64,000 nucleotides of DNA from Clostridia bacterium (lineage in GTDB: Bacteria; Bacillota; Clostridia; Oscillospirales; Acutalibacteraceae): contig JAFQBE010000012.1 in the NCBI GenBank assembly GCA_017416765.1, forward strand, positions 1-64,000, given 5' to 3'. The position numbers and the translations under genes were made by a program. The notes beneath the pieces are model-generated. The model did no database searches, was not told the DNA's origin, and saw only the letters and a program-made list of their open reading frames with translations. Positions 38,700 to 48,987 of this stretch are shown in pieces (the first letter of the stretch is position 1; each line of letters opens with the position of its first letter).

Positions 38700-40193
38700 T
38701 CAAAGTCTTTCAAGCGGGTTGTAACCGAGAGCAAAATACTTGAAAATCCATATTATCGGATTGAATTTAAATGCTACAAAATCAATAACAGTAACAAGAC
38801 CGCGAAGGAATGTTGAAATATCATGGGTTTCCGGTACAATTACTTCGGGGAATTCTTCACCCTCTACCTTGAGAACCATGGGATTTGAATAGCAGATACC
38901 GTTATCGCCGGAAAGATAGAAGCGGATAAACATATACGGCTTTGCAAGCAGTTCATCGTTGTGAAGGTCGAGTGTTGCTGTACCGTCAGTTATAGATTCA
39001 CGCTTAATAACTTCACCGTTTGAAATCCAGGTAATAATGTTTGCATTTATACCTTCAACGGTAATTGTGTCAGCATCCTGGTCAACATAAACACCGGTTA
39101 CATTGGGCGTATTATCAAGCCAATAAGCTCTTGTGTCATATACATCCTGCTCTACAAAACCGGGCATTTCAGGCATACCGTTGAGTTCCACACCGTTTGA
39201 AAAGTGAGATATTGAGAAAAACTGACCTTTTTCAAGGCAGGTACGGAAGGCTTCAAGAGTAAGTTCAGGCATCCAGCTCATTGTATAAGCATCGTTAAGT
39301 GATGTTTCGTTATGTGAATCGGCAAATGTATTACCCCACGGAACAACACCATTGGGAATTGTCTTTTGAAGAATCTGGTCGTAAAGTATACGGTCGCAGC
39401 GTGTATGTGCATCAGTTGCGCTGTTAATGCCCATACCAAGTGAAGAACCGGGATTATCAAGGAAAATCCTTGCAAATTTATTAACATAGTATTCATCAAT
39501 CTTCTTACCTACATGGTCAGCAGAATCCTTATCCGGATAAACATATTCGCCGACATGAGAAAGGAATGTAATACCGCCGAGTTTTGCAACCTCTCTTGAA
39601 GGTGTTTCATAATCGCCGAAAACGCCTGCAAGACCCTGACCATATTCAGCCCAGTAGCTGGTTAAATGGCAGTCAGCAAAAGGTGTAGCCATGTTCTGTT
39701 CGTTACCAAGAGGAACATCAAGCATACCGTTTGTTGTGGTACGGGTAAGAGTATCACCGGCTGTAGAAGTATAGCTTCTGTCAGGATGTGTACCGTTTAT
39801 ATACTTCTGATAGTCTTCATCAGGAATAGGGATAATATCCGCCATCTGTGTTCTGTCTTTTTTGATATAGCGCATAAGCGGTACGGTTTCAGGCACAACA
39901 TTCCAGCCGCGGTTCAATGTACCGTGGTCTGTAAGGGCTACGATTTCATAGTTGAGAGAATAATGCATATCAACAAACTGAGAAATGGGCAAAAAGCCGT
40001 CGCTTGCGGTAGTGTGACAGTGAAGCTGTGTTTTATAATCTTCCCATTTTTCCCAATCAATGCCGTCATACGGGTTTTCGATTATGTAATTTTTCTTTGC
40101 GGGTGCATCAGCCGCAAAAGCGGGTACGGCAACCGTAAACAAAATACATACTGAAAGTAAAACGGTTAAGAATTTTTTTAAAGCTACAGACAT
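38700..40193 (-). CDS. Exported PHP-domain phosphoesterase
   Basis: A 497-aa secreted protein with a signal peptide ending AVPAFAADA. The PHP metal-binding motifs are QLHCHTTASDG and VALTDHGTLN near the N-terminus, followed by TFLSHVGEY and NSATDAHTRCD further on. PHP enzymes hydrolyse phosphoesters with a three-metal centre; extracellular ones are poorly characterised. After the catalytic part (to about 340) there is a beta-sandwich-like region and a C-terminal hydrophobic tail (FLRGLVTVIDFVAFKFNPII). Adjacent to a sugar carrier on the same strand, it may act on phosphorylated glycans or lipids. Confidence 0.85.
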   Translation of the reverse strand: MSVALKKFLTVLLSVCILFTVAVPAFAADAPAKKNYIIENPYDGIDWEKWEDYKTQLHCHTTASDGFLPISQFVDMHYSLNYEIVALTDHGTLNRGWNVVPETVPLMRYIKKDRTQMADIIPIPDEDYQKYINGTHPDRSYTSTAGDTLTRTTTNGMLDVPLGNEQNMATPFADCHLTSYWAEYGQGLAGVFGDYETPSREVAKLGGITFLSHVGEYVYPDKDSADHVGKKIDEYYVNKFARIFLDNPGSSLGMGINSATDAHTRCDRILYDQILQKTIPNGVVPWGNTFADSHNETSLNDAYTMSWMPELTLEAFRTCLEKGQFFSISHFSNGVELNGMPEMPGFVEQDVYDTRAYWLDNTPNVTGVYVDQDADTITVEGINANIITWISNGEVIKRESITDGTATLDLHNDELLAKPYMFIRFYLSGDNGICYSNPMVLKVEGEEFPEVIVPETHDISTFLRGLVTVIDFVAFKFNPIIWIFKYFALGYNPLERL

Positions 40194-40296
40194 AAATTAA
40201 CCCTCCAAATAGTAAAATCAATTTACTTTGTATATTAATTTAACATATTTTTTTGAAATTGTCCATTGTTTTTATTTGTTTTTTACAAATAAATAT

Positions 40297-40331
40297 AAAA
40301 AAAGCAACCGATATTGATTACCGGTTGCTTT
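40297..40331 (-). terminator. Terminator of the sugar carrier gene
   Basis: On the minus strand AAAGCAACCG/CGGTTGCTTT stem followed by a T-run of seven. Confidence 0.93.
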
Positions 40332-40336
40332 GAGTT

Positions 40337-41863
40337 TTATTTAAGTTCGCCGTTTATTTCTGCTTTGGCAAATTCCTTGATTTCTTCAGCAGAAGCTTCA
40401 TTCATAATTTCTGCCATCTTATCACGGCGCTCCTGAAGTTCGGTATACATCTGATTACGCATCTCAGCATTAAGCGGATAGAAGAACTTGGGAATAATAC
40501 CGAGACTGCTTGTGATAATCGGAATACCGGTACCAAGAGCAAAAATCCACCACTTTGTCTTTGTGGTCTGTGTACCTATTTCAAGACCTTGCTGGTAGCC
40601 GATTTTTTTCATAACAATAGCGTTTATACTACCCATAACGGCATTCTGCAGTTTTGAAATTGTTGCCTGGGCAACACCAGTCATAGCCTCTGCACGGTAG
40701 CCGTTTTTCCATTCACAATAGTCCATAGACTCGTTGACAATTTCGTTAGGAATAACTCTGCGCAAGCCATAGACACACATCTCAAAGATTTCTTCCAGAC
40801 CCATAAGCGGAAGAATGATAGGCTTCTTCATAAAGTTATTGTTGATTGAACCTATTCCGAAAACAATCATCCACAGCATATCAGTCCATGCATCTTCAAA
40901 AATCCAGAGAGCTTTTGTAGAAAAGCGCTTACGAAGCGGAGCAACAAAGCTGTAGCTGATAAACTTTACGGGGAAAGCGGGAATACCAACTATTGTCTTC
41001 CAGGTGATTGAACCGATAACATCGATATAGAAGTTTGTTCTGCTCTTTCCTATACTGAAACCACTGAGGAAAGAGGAAACAACCTGAATAAGAACAGGTT
41101 TGTTGGTAACGATAGCTTTCAGACCCTGAATTATGCTGGGACGTTCAACAGACTGCATAACTCTTTCACGGGACTTGAGGAAGAACAGCATAACAAAGCT
41201 TGTGGAAAGAATTGCACAGGCAAGACCGAAGCCTGCAAAAAGCTTGGGAAGCTCCCAGTTAACAACCTTGTTGGCAACAAGGTCATAAAGAATACCGAAA
41301 ATCTGTTTAGGCAAATCTTCAAAAATGTGTGAAAGAAGATGAGCCATTGTAATAAGCCTTGTACGCTCAACAGGGTTCGGGGTAATGGTGGTCATAAAGC
41401 CGGTGTTTGCAATACTTGTAAAAGTACCTGCTGTTTCCTGAACCATCATCATAACCGAATAAAAAATAAGTTTGGGCAAATATGTAGCGGCTGAATTTGG
41501 GAAGATAAACGGAATAACCCAATAGAACAGACCGATTATCATAAGCGGAATCTGACCGAACAACATATAGGGTTTGAACTTACCCCAACGTGTTCTTGTT
41601 CTTTCAACAACAACACCGATAAAGGTATCGTTTATAACGTCCCATATAGTTGCTATCATGTTGTGCAAAGCAAGATAGTTAAAGTCAATTTTAACTACGT
41701 CATAAATATAGCGTTCGTAGAAATCGCTGATATTAAGAGTCTGCGCAGCATCGTTAAGAACGTACGCAACGGTTTCCGCACGACCTACATAACGTCGGTT
41801 ACCCTTATATTCAACGGTTTCAAATCTTGCGCTTTTTTGCTTTTTTTCTTTTACTTTTGCCAT
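40337..41863 (-). CDS. GPH-type (MFS) sugar:cation symporter
   Basis: A 508-aa permease with about twelve hydrophobic segments. The family signature IWDVINDTFIGVVVERTRTR followed by WGKFKPY is typical of glycoside-pentoside-hexuronide carriers such as MelB and the YicJ group. It likely imports a di- or oligosaccharide with Na+ or H+. It lies 8.5 kb from the GH4/GH2 operon, so its substrate may be an alpha-galactoside or the product of the neighbouring PHP or GH3 enzymes; this is inference. It has its own promoter and terminator. Confidence 0.87.
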   Translation of the reverse strand: MAKVKEKKQKSARFETVEYKGNRRYVGRAETVAYVLNDAAQTLNISDFYERYIYDVVKIDFNYLALHNMIATIWDVINDTFIGVVVERTRTRWGKFKPYMLFGQIPLMIIGLFYWVIPFIFPNSAATYLPKLIFYSVMMMVQETAGTFTSIANTGFMTTITPNPVERTRLITMAHLLSHIFEDLPKQIFGILYDLVANKVVNWELPKLFAGFGLACAILSTSFVMLFFLKSRERVMQSVERPSIIQGLKAIVTNKPVLIQVVSSFLSGFSIGKSRTNFYIDVIGSITWKTIVGIPAFPVKFISYSFVAPLRKRFSTKALWIFEDAWTDMLWMIVFGIGSINNNFMKKPIILPLMGLEEIFEMCVYGLRRVIPNEIVNESMDYCEWKNGYRAEAMTGVAQATISKLQNAVMGSINAIVMKKIGYQQGLEIGTQTTKTKWWIFALGTGIPIITSSLGIIPKFFYPLNAEMRNQMYTELQERRDKMAEIMNEASAEEIKEFAKAEINGELK

Positions 41864-41896
41864 AAGTCACCGCCCATTTTATATTTGTTCAGAGTT

Positions 41897-41925
41897 ATTT
41901 TAACACATATATTAAAATATTTCAA
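41897..41925 (-). promoter_or_regulatory. Promoter of the sugar carrier
   Basis: On the minus strand TTGAAA (41920-41925), 17-nt spacer, TAAAAT (41897-41902). The rest of the 228-nt divergent gap is very AT-rich. Confidence 0.6.
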
Positions 41926-42091
41926 TAAAATTCTTAATTAATATAATAAATTGTTAATTTATTTCTTATTTTATTTTAAATTTATATTTGCAAACAAAAA
42001 ATCCGGCAAAAATCAGCATTTTAGTTAAGAACAAAATAATAAAGATTGATTAAAAATAATTATTATGCTAAATTATAGCAGGGTGATTAAA

Positions 42092-44386
42092 TTGAAAAGT
42101 AAAGCAAAAATCAATACTTTCACTGTCACTTTAACAGCTTTTGTCATGGCAGCTGCAATTGCATTGCCTGTTATGCTTGCAAACAAGGGTAATTTTTACC
42201 TTGTCGGCGATTATATGACACAGCAGATACCGTTTATAAACGAATGCCGCCGATTGCTTAAAAGCGGTGCTCCGTTTTGGAGCAGCAATACATTTTTAGG
42301 TGCTAATTTTCTCGGTACATACTCCTTTTACAATTACGCAAGTCCCTTTTACTGGCCTTTATTTTTAATGCCTGAAAGCATGACCGGAATCGGCGTTGGA
42401 TTTATGTTTATAATTAAGCACGCCCTCGCTGCGGCAACTGCATTTATTTACCTTAAAAAATATGTTAATACCCCTCACCTTTCATTTATCGGTGCTTTAA
42501 TATACGCTTTTTCCGGCTTTGCAATGGATTCAAGCTATTTCTATCATTTCCATGACGTTATGGCTCTTTTTCCGTTACTGCTGTATCTTACAGATGAAGC
42601 GTTGGAAAGCAGAAAATGCTTTTGCTTTTCCGTTTATGTAACAGTTAACGCAATAACCAATTATTACTTCCTTGTTTCTACTTCTGTATTTATACTGTTT
42701 TACCTGCTGTTTAAAGTTAAATATACACAGCTCAGCTTAAAAAAAGCATTCAAATGTTTGATATATTACTGTTCAGGCTGCTTGTTGGCTTCTTTTTTAC
42801 TTCTTCCCACAGCATTTTCGCTGCTTGAAACGCACAAAGCAACTTCAAGCTTTTCAAATGCTTTAATTTCAGGTTTATCATCAATACCTAAGCTTTTAAA
42901 AGTTATTAAAGGAATAATACTTCCGAGTGAAGGAGTTTTAGGTTCGGCAACAGGATTTAGTTTTTCTAATTTCAATTCCAATGTTGCTTTTCTCCCGTTC
43001 TTTGGCGCAGTATTCATATTTATTGCCATTAAAATCAAGTCAAACGAATGGCACATAAAGCTATTTAAATTTTTGTTTATTCTTTCTCTTATTCCGTTCG
43101 GAAACGGTATTTTCAATCTTTTTACCAACATGAGTTACACGCGCTGGTGGTACAGTTTCACCTTGATTGGCATATTAGTGAGCCTGAAAATTGCAGAAAG
43201 CAAGCAAAGCAATGCTCAACTTTATAAAAGCAGTGCAAAAACAATAGCCATTCTTTCCGCAATTACTGTAGGACTTCCGCTGATAATCAAAATACTTTGT
43301 GCTTATATTTTAAACAAAGAAACATTTAATATTTTACCTGGTGCCGCAGTTAGTTACCTTAACGAATGCGGTCTGACAGATAAGTTTACAATGTACGATT
43401 TAAGGTACGCAGCAGTGTTTATTCTGTTGACAGCTGTAACATATGTACCTCTGCTGTTTTTTATTAAAAACAATTGGCTTATTTCTGCCAGAAGAACAAT
43501 TCCTGCTGTAGTTTTAATATGCACATTAAGCTATGGTGTTTACCTTGCAAACGAAGCAGAAATATGGAATACACATAAAAATTCAGATTATAAGGGTGCA
43601 GATATTTCTGCCGACAGCTCAACGGAATACACTTCGCGCAAATATTATGATTATTCTTTTGCAAATTACCCTGCTGTAATAAATCAGCCCGGTATTACCG
43701 CATTTCACAGCTTTAAATCGCACTCAACTAATGCATTCTGCAATTTAGTGGGCTATGCCGATACTTTACACACAACCGCAACAAGATATTTTGATACACC
43801 TGCAATTCAATCCGTATTAAGCATAGAAACAATTACAGACAAAAACGGACAAGAAACAAAAGCTGAATACTACTCACCTTTCGGATATGCTTATGAATAC
43901 TATGTTATTTGTGATAAATATGAATACACCACTAATAAGAAAGAGAATAATAAGCGGATTGAGTTAATGACAGCTGCGTGTTTTGCAGATGAAGAAACAG
44001 CCAAAAAACTTTCCGCAGTAATAAAACCGTTTAATTTTTCATCGGATTTTGATTGGAAAGAGCAAGTTAAAATTAACAAAGCTACTGCGGCAACGGAATT
44101 TATTTTGAATTCTGAAGGCTTCAGCTGTAATACAAGCGGCAGTAAAACACGGCTAATATACTTCAGTATTCCGCACGATAACGGCTGGAAAGCATATATT
44201 AATGGCGAAGAAACTGATATCTATACCATTAACGGCGGTTTGATGGGAATAATAGTACCTGCGGGAGAAAGCGAAATTGAATTTGAATTTACAACACCCG
44301 GACTAAAAGCGGGTATTATTCTAAGCATAATTGTACTTCTTATTTTATTAGTTTTTTATATAATAGATAAAAAGAAAGCGCATTAA
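42092..44386 (+). CDS. YfhO-family membrane protein
   Basis: A large integral membrane protein of 764 aa with about a dozen helices and a C-terminal extracellular domain (about 490-735), ending in a last helix and a KKKAH tail. The opening GDYMTQQIPFINECRRLLKS and WSSNTFLGANFLGTYSFY matches the YfhO family, which has a GT-C glycosyltransferase fold and is implicated in glycosylating lipoteichoic acids or other cell-surface polymers. The start is TTG 42092, preceded by AGGGTG at 6 nt; the ATG at 42065 has no ribosome site. It is monocistronic. Confidence 0.87.
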   Translation: MKSKAKINTFTVTLTAFVMAAAIALPVMLANKGNFYLVGDYMTQQIPFINECRRLLKSGAPFWSSNTFLGANFLGTYSFYNYASPFYWPLFLMPESMTGIGVGFMFIIKHALAAATAFIYLKKYVNTPHLSFIGALIYAFSGFAMDSSYFYHFHDVMALFPLLLYLTDEALESRKCFCFSVYVTVNAITNYYFLVSTSVFILFYLLFKVKYTQLSLKKAFKCLIYYCSGCLLASFLLLPTAFSLLETHKATSSFSNALISGLSSIPKLLKVIKGIILPSEGVLGSATGFSFSNFNSNVAFLPFFGAVFIFIAIKIKSNEWHIKLFKFLFILSLIPFGNGIFNLFTNMSYTRWWYSFTLIGILVSLKIAESKQSNAQLYKSSAKTIAILSAITVGLPLIIKILCAYILNKETFNILPGAAVSYLNECGLTDKFTMYDLRYAAVFILLTAVTYVPLLFFIKNNWLISARRTIPAVVLICTLSYGVYLANEAEIWNTHKNSDYKGADISADSSTEYTSRKYYDYSFANYPAVINQPGITAFHSFKSHSTNAFCNLVGYADTLHTTATRYFDTPAIQSVLSIETITDKNGQETKAEYYSPFGYAYEYYVICDKYEYTTNKKENNKRIELMTAACFADEETAKKLSAVIKPFNFSSDFDWKEQVKINKATAATEFILNSEGFSCNTSGSKTRLIYFSIPHDNGWKAYINGEETDIYTINGGLMGIIVPAGESEIEFEFTTPGLKAGIILSIIVLLILLVFYIIDKKKAH

Positions 44387-44430
44387 AAATGAGGCAGTTG
44401 CTTTAAACAGCAGACTGCCTCATTTTTATT
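44385..44430. terminator. Bidirectional terminator between YfhO and GH3 genes
   Basis: AAAAATGAGGCAGT/ACTGCCTCATTTTT stem with a 15-nt loop; A-run and T-run on the two sides serve both converging genes. Confidence 0.95.
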
Positions 44431-44435
44431 AAATA

Positions 44436-46691
44436 TCAATCTAATTCAATTTCTGCGGTTAAACGGATATCTCTTGAAGACGATGCGGCAAATATTTTAA
44501 ACACACCGGGTTCAACTACCCATTCATACGCCTGATTCATAAGACGGAAGGCTTTATAATCAAGGTTGAATTCAAGTGTCTGCTTCTCACCCGGTTCAAG
44601 CGTAACACGCTTAAAATCCTTTAAAAGAAGAAGCGGCGTAACAACTGAGCTTTCGCAGTCTTCAACATAAATCTGAACAACTTCGTCACCTTTAACCTTG
44701 CCGATATTTTTAACATCAACATTTACCCTGACATCAGTTTTGCCTGTTCTTTCAACAGTAAGGTCAGAATATTCAAATTCGGTATAGCTCAGACCGAAGC
44801 CGAAGGGATAAAGCGCATCTCCCCTGCCCTCGTAATACTCGTTGCTTGCGCCGGGAAGCATTGAATAGTAGCACGGAATCATTGTCGAGCGTCTGGGAAG
44901 CGAAAACGGCAGTTTACCGCCGGGATTAACATTACCAAGCAGAACATCGCAAATAGCCTGCGGACCGCATTCACCGCCAAACCAGCAGGAAAGAACTGCG
45001 TTTGAAATATCGCTTTCTTCTTTAATTGCAAGTGGCTTGCCGTGAATCATAACAAAAACCATGGGCTTGCCTGTTTCATGAAGAAGCTTCATTAATTCAC
45101 TCTGTCTGCCGCAAAGGGTAAGCTCACATCTGTCGCGACCTTCGCCGCTTGAAATAGTATCATCACCGCCGCAGAAAATAATCAAATCTGACTGCTTTGC
45201 GTATTCAACAGCCTGAGCAATATTCTCGCTCTGTTCTTCTGCCTTTATGCCCTGCAAGTGATGCTGGTCGGAAAGTGCAAACCGGAAATCGCCGTCGCTG
45301 ATGCCGCAGCCGTCACACTGCATAATTTCAGCGGCAGGAAATTCTTCTTTGAGAATTTCAAAGATAGTTTTAAGCTTCCTGCCAACAATCTTTGCAGAAT
45401 ATCCGCCCAAACGCACTTTGTTTGAGGAAGGACCAATCAAAGCTATCTTTTTATACTTATCTTTTTTAAGCGGCAAAATGCCGTCATTTTTAAGCATAAT
45501 AACAGACTTACGGGCTATTTCCAAAGCCTTGTCAAGGTGAGCCTTGCAATTGATTATGTCTTTATACTCATTTTCATCCGTATACGGATTTTCAAAAAGA
45601 CCGAGTTCAAATTTGATTTTAAGCACTCTGCGGCAGGATTCGTTGATGTTTTCAACATCGAGCTTGCCTTCATTTACAAGTTCTTCAAGGCTGTCAACCC
45701 AAAGCTTATTCGGGTATTCATCACCGCCCTGACAGTCAAGACCGTTTTTCTTTGAAAGATAAATAGCATCTTTTTCGTTTTTGGCCATTTTATGCAGATA
45801 ATGTACACGGCGAAGTCCGCCCCAATCCGAACGGCAGATACCTTTAAGTCCGAAACGCTCTTTAAGTACGGTTTTAAGATAATGGCTTGAAGTCATCATA
45901 AGGTCGCCGTCAATTGAGTTGTAGCTTGCCATAACATCGTATGCGCCGCCTTCTTTAATTCCGGCTTCAAATACAGGCAGATAGCAGCTTTCTATTTCTC
46001 TTATACCCGCTCTCGCGGTTGCACAGTTTACACCGCCCTCGGGAATACCGTGGATACAGTAGTGCTTGGGTTCAGAAACAACGCTGTCCTTAGCAGAAAT
46101 ATCACCGTTCTGATGTCCTTTTACAACGGCAGCCGCCATTTTACTTGAAAGGCAGGTATCTTCGCCAAAGGTTTCTTCTGTTCTGCCCCATCTCGGGTCG
46201 CGCGCAACATCAAGATTAGGCGCTAAAACCTCATAAATACCAAGGGAACGGGTTTCTTTTGCAATAACTCTGCCTGCTTCATAGGCATATTTCGGCTCAA
46301 ATGTAGCTGCCCAAGCGGTAGGAATAGGCAGAACCGTAGCCCTTGTACCTGCAATACCGTGAAGTGCTTCACCGGTAAAAATAACGGGAATACCCAGCCG
46401 TGAATTTTCGATAAAAAATTTCTGCAGCTTATTCATAACGGCAGGAACGGAATAGTTATCGTGCAGATAACCGAGTCCGTCGGGAAAATCTTCACGCAGT
46501 TTATCCCAATAATAATCCGTTGTTTCTGCGGCAGAACAGTTATCGTTGGGGTCAGGTTCAGTACAGTAATTGCTGCCGAACTTCATATCAAGCTGAGCTA
46601 TTTTTTCGCGCAGGGTCATACGCGAAAGTAAATCCTCTGTACGCTCTTCAACTGATAAAGCAGGATTTTTATATCTGATATTATCTGACAT
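44436..46691 (-). CDS. Glycoside hydrolase family 3 (beta-glucosidase type)
   Basis: A 751-aa retaining glycosidase with the two-domain GH3 core and a C-terminal fibronectin-III-like domain (YTEFEYSDLTVERTGK onward). The nucleophile is Asp289 in ICRSDWGGL. Other family marks are VLAPNLDVARDPRWGRTEE, VSEPKHYCIHG and GGDDTISSGEGRDR. No signal peptide, so it hydrolyses imported oligosaccharides. The start is ATG 46691, 8 nt after GGAGG. A longer frame to 46832 runs back through the asnS 3' end and is not credible. The linkage could be beta-glucosidic or beta-xylosidic. Confidence 0.93.
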   Translation of the reverse strand: MSDNIRYKNPALSVEERTEDLLSRMTLREKIAQLDMKFGSNYCTEPDPNDNCSAAETTDYYWDKLREDFPDGLGYLHDNYSVPAVMNKLQKFFIENSRLGIPVIFTGEALHGIAGTRATVLPIPTAWAATFEPKYAYEAGRVIAKETRSLGIYEVLAPNLDVARDPRWGRTEETFGEDTCLSSKMAAAVVKGHQNGDISAKDSVVSEPKHYCIHGIPEGGVNCATARAGIREIESCYLPVFEAGIKEGGAYDVMASYNSIDGDLMMTSSHYLKTVLKERFGLKGICRSDWGGLRRVHYLHKMAKNEKDAIYLSKKNGLDCQGGDEYPNKLWVDSLEELVNEGKLDVENINESCRRVLKIKFELGLFENPYTDENEYKDIINCKAHLDKALEIARKSVIMLKNDGILPLKKDKYKKIALIGPSSNKVRLGGYSAKIVGRKLKTIFEILKEEFPAAEIMQCDGCGISDGDFRFALSDQHHLQGIKAEEQSENIAQAVEYAKQSDLIIFCGGDDTISSGEGRDRCELTLCGRQSELMKLLHETGKPMVFVMIHGKPLAIKEESDISNAVLSCWFGGECGPQAICDVLLGNVNPGGKLPFSLPRRSTMIPCYYSMLPGASNEYYEGRGDALYPFGFGLSYTEFEYSDLTVERTGKTDVRVNVDVKNIGKVKGDEVVQIYVEDCESSVVTPLLLLKDFKRVTLEPGEKQTLEFNLDYKAFRLMNQAYEWVVEPGVFKIFAASSSRDIRLTAEIELD

Positions 46692-46716
46692 ATAAAATGC
46701 CTCCGTTTTATAGTAG

Positions 46717-46743
46717 AAACGCCTGCCAAAACAGCAGGCGTTT
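46717..46743 (-). terminator. Hairpin between asnS and the GH3 gene
   Basis: AAACGCCTGC/GCAGGCGTTT perfect 10-bp stem, followed on the minus strand by CTACTAT, so the U-tail is poor. It probably lowers read-through from asnS into the glucosidase gene. Confidence 0.7.
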
Positions 46744-46750
46744 AAAATAT

Positions 46751-48142
46751 TTAGATATCGCAGTTGTTGACTGTTCTCGGGAAGGGAAGAACGTCGCGGA
46801 TATTTGACATACCTGTAAGGTACATTACGCAACGCTCAAAGCCGAGACCGAAGCCTGCATGACGGGCTGAGCCGTACTTGCGAAGGTCGAGATAGAAATC
46901 ATAATCCTCAGGATTAAGACCAAGCTCATTCATACGGGTTACGAGCTTATCGTAATCATCTTCACGCTGGCTGCCACCGATAATTTCACCGATACCCGGA
47001 ACAAGACAGTCCATAGCGGCAACAGTCTTTCCGTCGGGATTGAGCTTCATATAGAAAGCCTTAATCTCCTTAGGATAGTCTGTAACGAATACAGGACGCT
47101 TGAAAACAGTTTCGGTAAGGTAGCGCTCATGCTCTGTCTGCAAATCGCTGCCCCAATGAACAGGATAATCAAAGTTATCGTTGTTCTTCTCCAAAATTTC
47201 AATAGCTTCCGTATAGGTAACTCTGCCGAAATCGGAGTTGACAACATTGTGAAGTCTTTCAAGCAGACCCTTATCAATAAAGCTGTCGAAGAACTTCATT
47301 TCCTCGGGTGCTTTTTCAAGAACATAATTGATAACATACTTGAGCATATCCTCAGCCAGCTGCATATCGTCAGTAAGGTCAGCAAATGCAATTTCAGGCT
47401 CAATCATCCAGAATTCGGCTGCGTGACGAGTAGTATTGGAATTTTCTGCACGGAAGGTAGGACCGAATGTATAGATATTGCGGAAAGCCATAGCATAGGT
47501 TTCGCCGTTGAGCTGACCGCTGACGGTAAGGTTAGTTGACTTGCCGAAGAAATCCTGGCTGTAGTCAACCTTTCCGTCTTCAGTCATGGGAAGATTTTCG
47601 GGGTCAAGAGTAGAAACTCTGAACATTTCGCCTGCACCCTCACAGTCGCTGCCTGTGATAATAGGAGTGTGGACATATACAAAATTACGCTCCATAAAGA
47701 AGCTGTGAATTGCAAAAGCAATGAGAGAGCGGACACGGAATACAGCCTGGAAAGTGTTTGTTCTTGCACGAAGATGTGAAATTGTACGAAGATATTCAAG
47801 GCTGTGGCGCTTTTTCTGCAAAGGATAATCGGGTGTTGAAGCACCTTCAACAGTAACTTCTGTTGCCTGAATTTCAAAGGGCTGTTTAGCTTCGGGTGTT
47901 GCAACAAGTGTACCCTTTACAATAATAGCAGAGCCGACATTGAGCTTTGAAACCTGCTCAAAGTTTTCCATAGTATCGTGGAAAACTACCTGGAGTGTTT
48001 CAAAAAAAGTACCGTCGCTTACAACAATAAAGCCGAAAGCTTTTGAAGCACGTACACTGCGAACCCAGCCGCAGACTTCAATTTCTTTGTCGTAAAACTG
48101 TTCTCTTTTTTCAAACAGCTCACGAATTGTAATAATGTTCAT
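46751..48142 (-). CDS. asnS: Asparaginyl-tRNA synthetase
   Basis: Charges tRNA-Asn with asparagine. The 463-aa class II synthetase has the N-terminal OB-fold anticodon-binding domain ([20 protein letters not shown]) and catalytic motifs [20 protein letters not shown] (motif 2) and [15 protein letters not shown] (motif 3). The gap to the proC gene is 21 nt, so it follows proC and mscL in a leftward run. No T-box leader is present. Confidence 0.97.
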   Translation of the reverse strand: MNIITIRELFEKREQFYDKEIEVCGWVRSVRASKAFGFIVVSDGTFFETLQVVFHDTMENFEQVSKLNVGSAIIVKGTLVATPEAKQPFEIQATEVTVEGASTPDYPLQKKRHSLEYLRTISHLRARTNTFQAVFRVRSLIAFAIHSFFMERNFVYVHTPIITGSDCEGAGEMFRVSTLDPENLPMTEDGKVDYSQDFFGKSTNLTVSGQLNGETYAMAFRNIYTFGPTFRAENSNTTRHAAEFWMIEPEIAFADLTDDMQLAEDMLKYVINYVLEKAPEEMKFFDSFIDKGLLERLHNVVNSDFGRVTYTEAIEILEKNNDNFDYPVHWGSDLQTEHERYLTETVFKRPVFVTDYPKEIKAFYMKLNPDGKTVAAMDCLVPGIGEIIGGSQREDDYDKLVTRMNELGLNPEDYDFYLDLRKYGSARHAGFGLGFERCVMYLTGMSNIRDVLPFPRTVNNCDI

Positions 48143-48163
48143 TGGATATATGCTACCTTTCAG

Positions 48164-48970
48164 TTATTTTTTCTCTCTCATTTTGCAGTCTTTATTATAT
48201 GCTGCTTCAACAGCCGCATTAACCGCGTTTTCAAAACCGTTTGCCTGTAAAGCGGTGATACCTTCAATTGTTGTACCGCCAGGTGAACAAACCTTATCAA
48301 TTAAAGCATAAGGATGCTCTGTACTTTCAAGTATTGTCTGCGCGCTGCCCTTTACCGCCTGCGCAGCAACCTGCAATGCAGTCTGCTTATTTATGCCGAG
48401 CTTTACTGCGGCGCGGGCAAGCTGGTCAATATACATATAATTAAATGCAGGTGAACAGCCGGCTATTACACCAAAGACAGGGAAAGCGCTTTCATCAAGC
48501 TCAAACACACCGCCGAAGGATGCACAGAAATCAAGCAGACTCTGCTTTTCCTGCGTCTTTACATCACCGATAAAACAAACAGCAGTTGCCGAGCCTTGAA
48601 CGCGCGCGTTAATATTGGGCATTATTCTTGCAAGCCTTGCTTCAAAGCCTAAAAGCGACTGAATATAGGATAAATCCGTACCTGCTGCAACAGAAACAAT
48701 AAAGCAATCCTTTGCCTTAAATGCCTCTGCATTTTCGGTAAGCAGCGCAGGAAAATCCTTGGGCTTGACAGCAAGAATAACTGTATCGCTGCTTTTAATA
48801 AGTTCAGCTATACTGCTGCAGGGCTTAACACCGTATTCGGCAACGGCATCAAGACAAGGCTTAAATATATCATATGCCAAAAATTCATTTTCCGCAAAGA
48901 AAGCGGATTTGGAACAACCGCATACAAGTGCAGAAGCTAAATTGCCTGCACCTATAAAACCAAATTTCAT
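48164..48970 (-). CDS. proC: Pyrroline-5-carboxylate reductase
   Basis: Last step of proline synthesis: reduces pyrroline-5-carboxylate with NAD(P)H. The 268-aa protein has the dinucleotide-binding start MKFGFIGAGNLASALVCG, AVKPKDF, IMPNINARVQG and the ProC signature region KVCSPGGTTIEGITALQANG near the end. Cytoplasmic, decameric in the family. It stands between mscL and asnS on the minus strand; all three are close enough for one transcript. Confidence 0.96.
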   Translation of the reverse strand: MKFGFIGAGNLASALVCGCSKSAFFAENEFLAYDIFKPCLDAVAEYGVKPCSSIAELIKSSDTVILAVKPKDFPALLTENAEAFKAKDCFIVSVAAGTDLSYIQSLLGFEARLARIMPNINARVQGSATAVCFIGDVKTQEKQSLLDFCASFGGVFELDESAFPVFGVIAGCSPAFNYMYIDQLARAAVKLGINKQTALQVAAQAVKGSAQTILESTEHPYALIDKVCSPGGTTIEGITALQANGFENAVNAAVEAAYNKDCKMREKK

Positions 48971-48987
48971 TTTAATTCACCGAAAAA

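Noticed and set aside
46692-46832. 47-residue N-terminal extension of the GH3 enzyme
   Set aside because: It lies over the asnS 3' end and the hairpin between the genes. GGAGG is correctly placed for the internal ATG at 46691.
48143-48163. T-box riboswitch before asnS
   Set aside because: Only 21 nt separate proC and asnS, too short for a T-box leader. None is seen before proC either.
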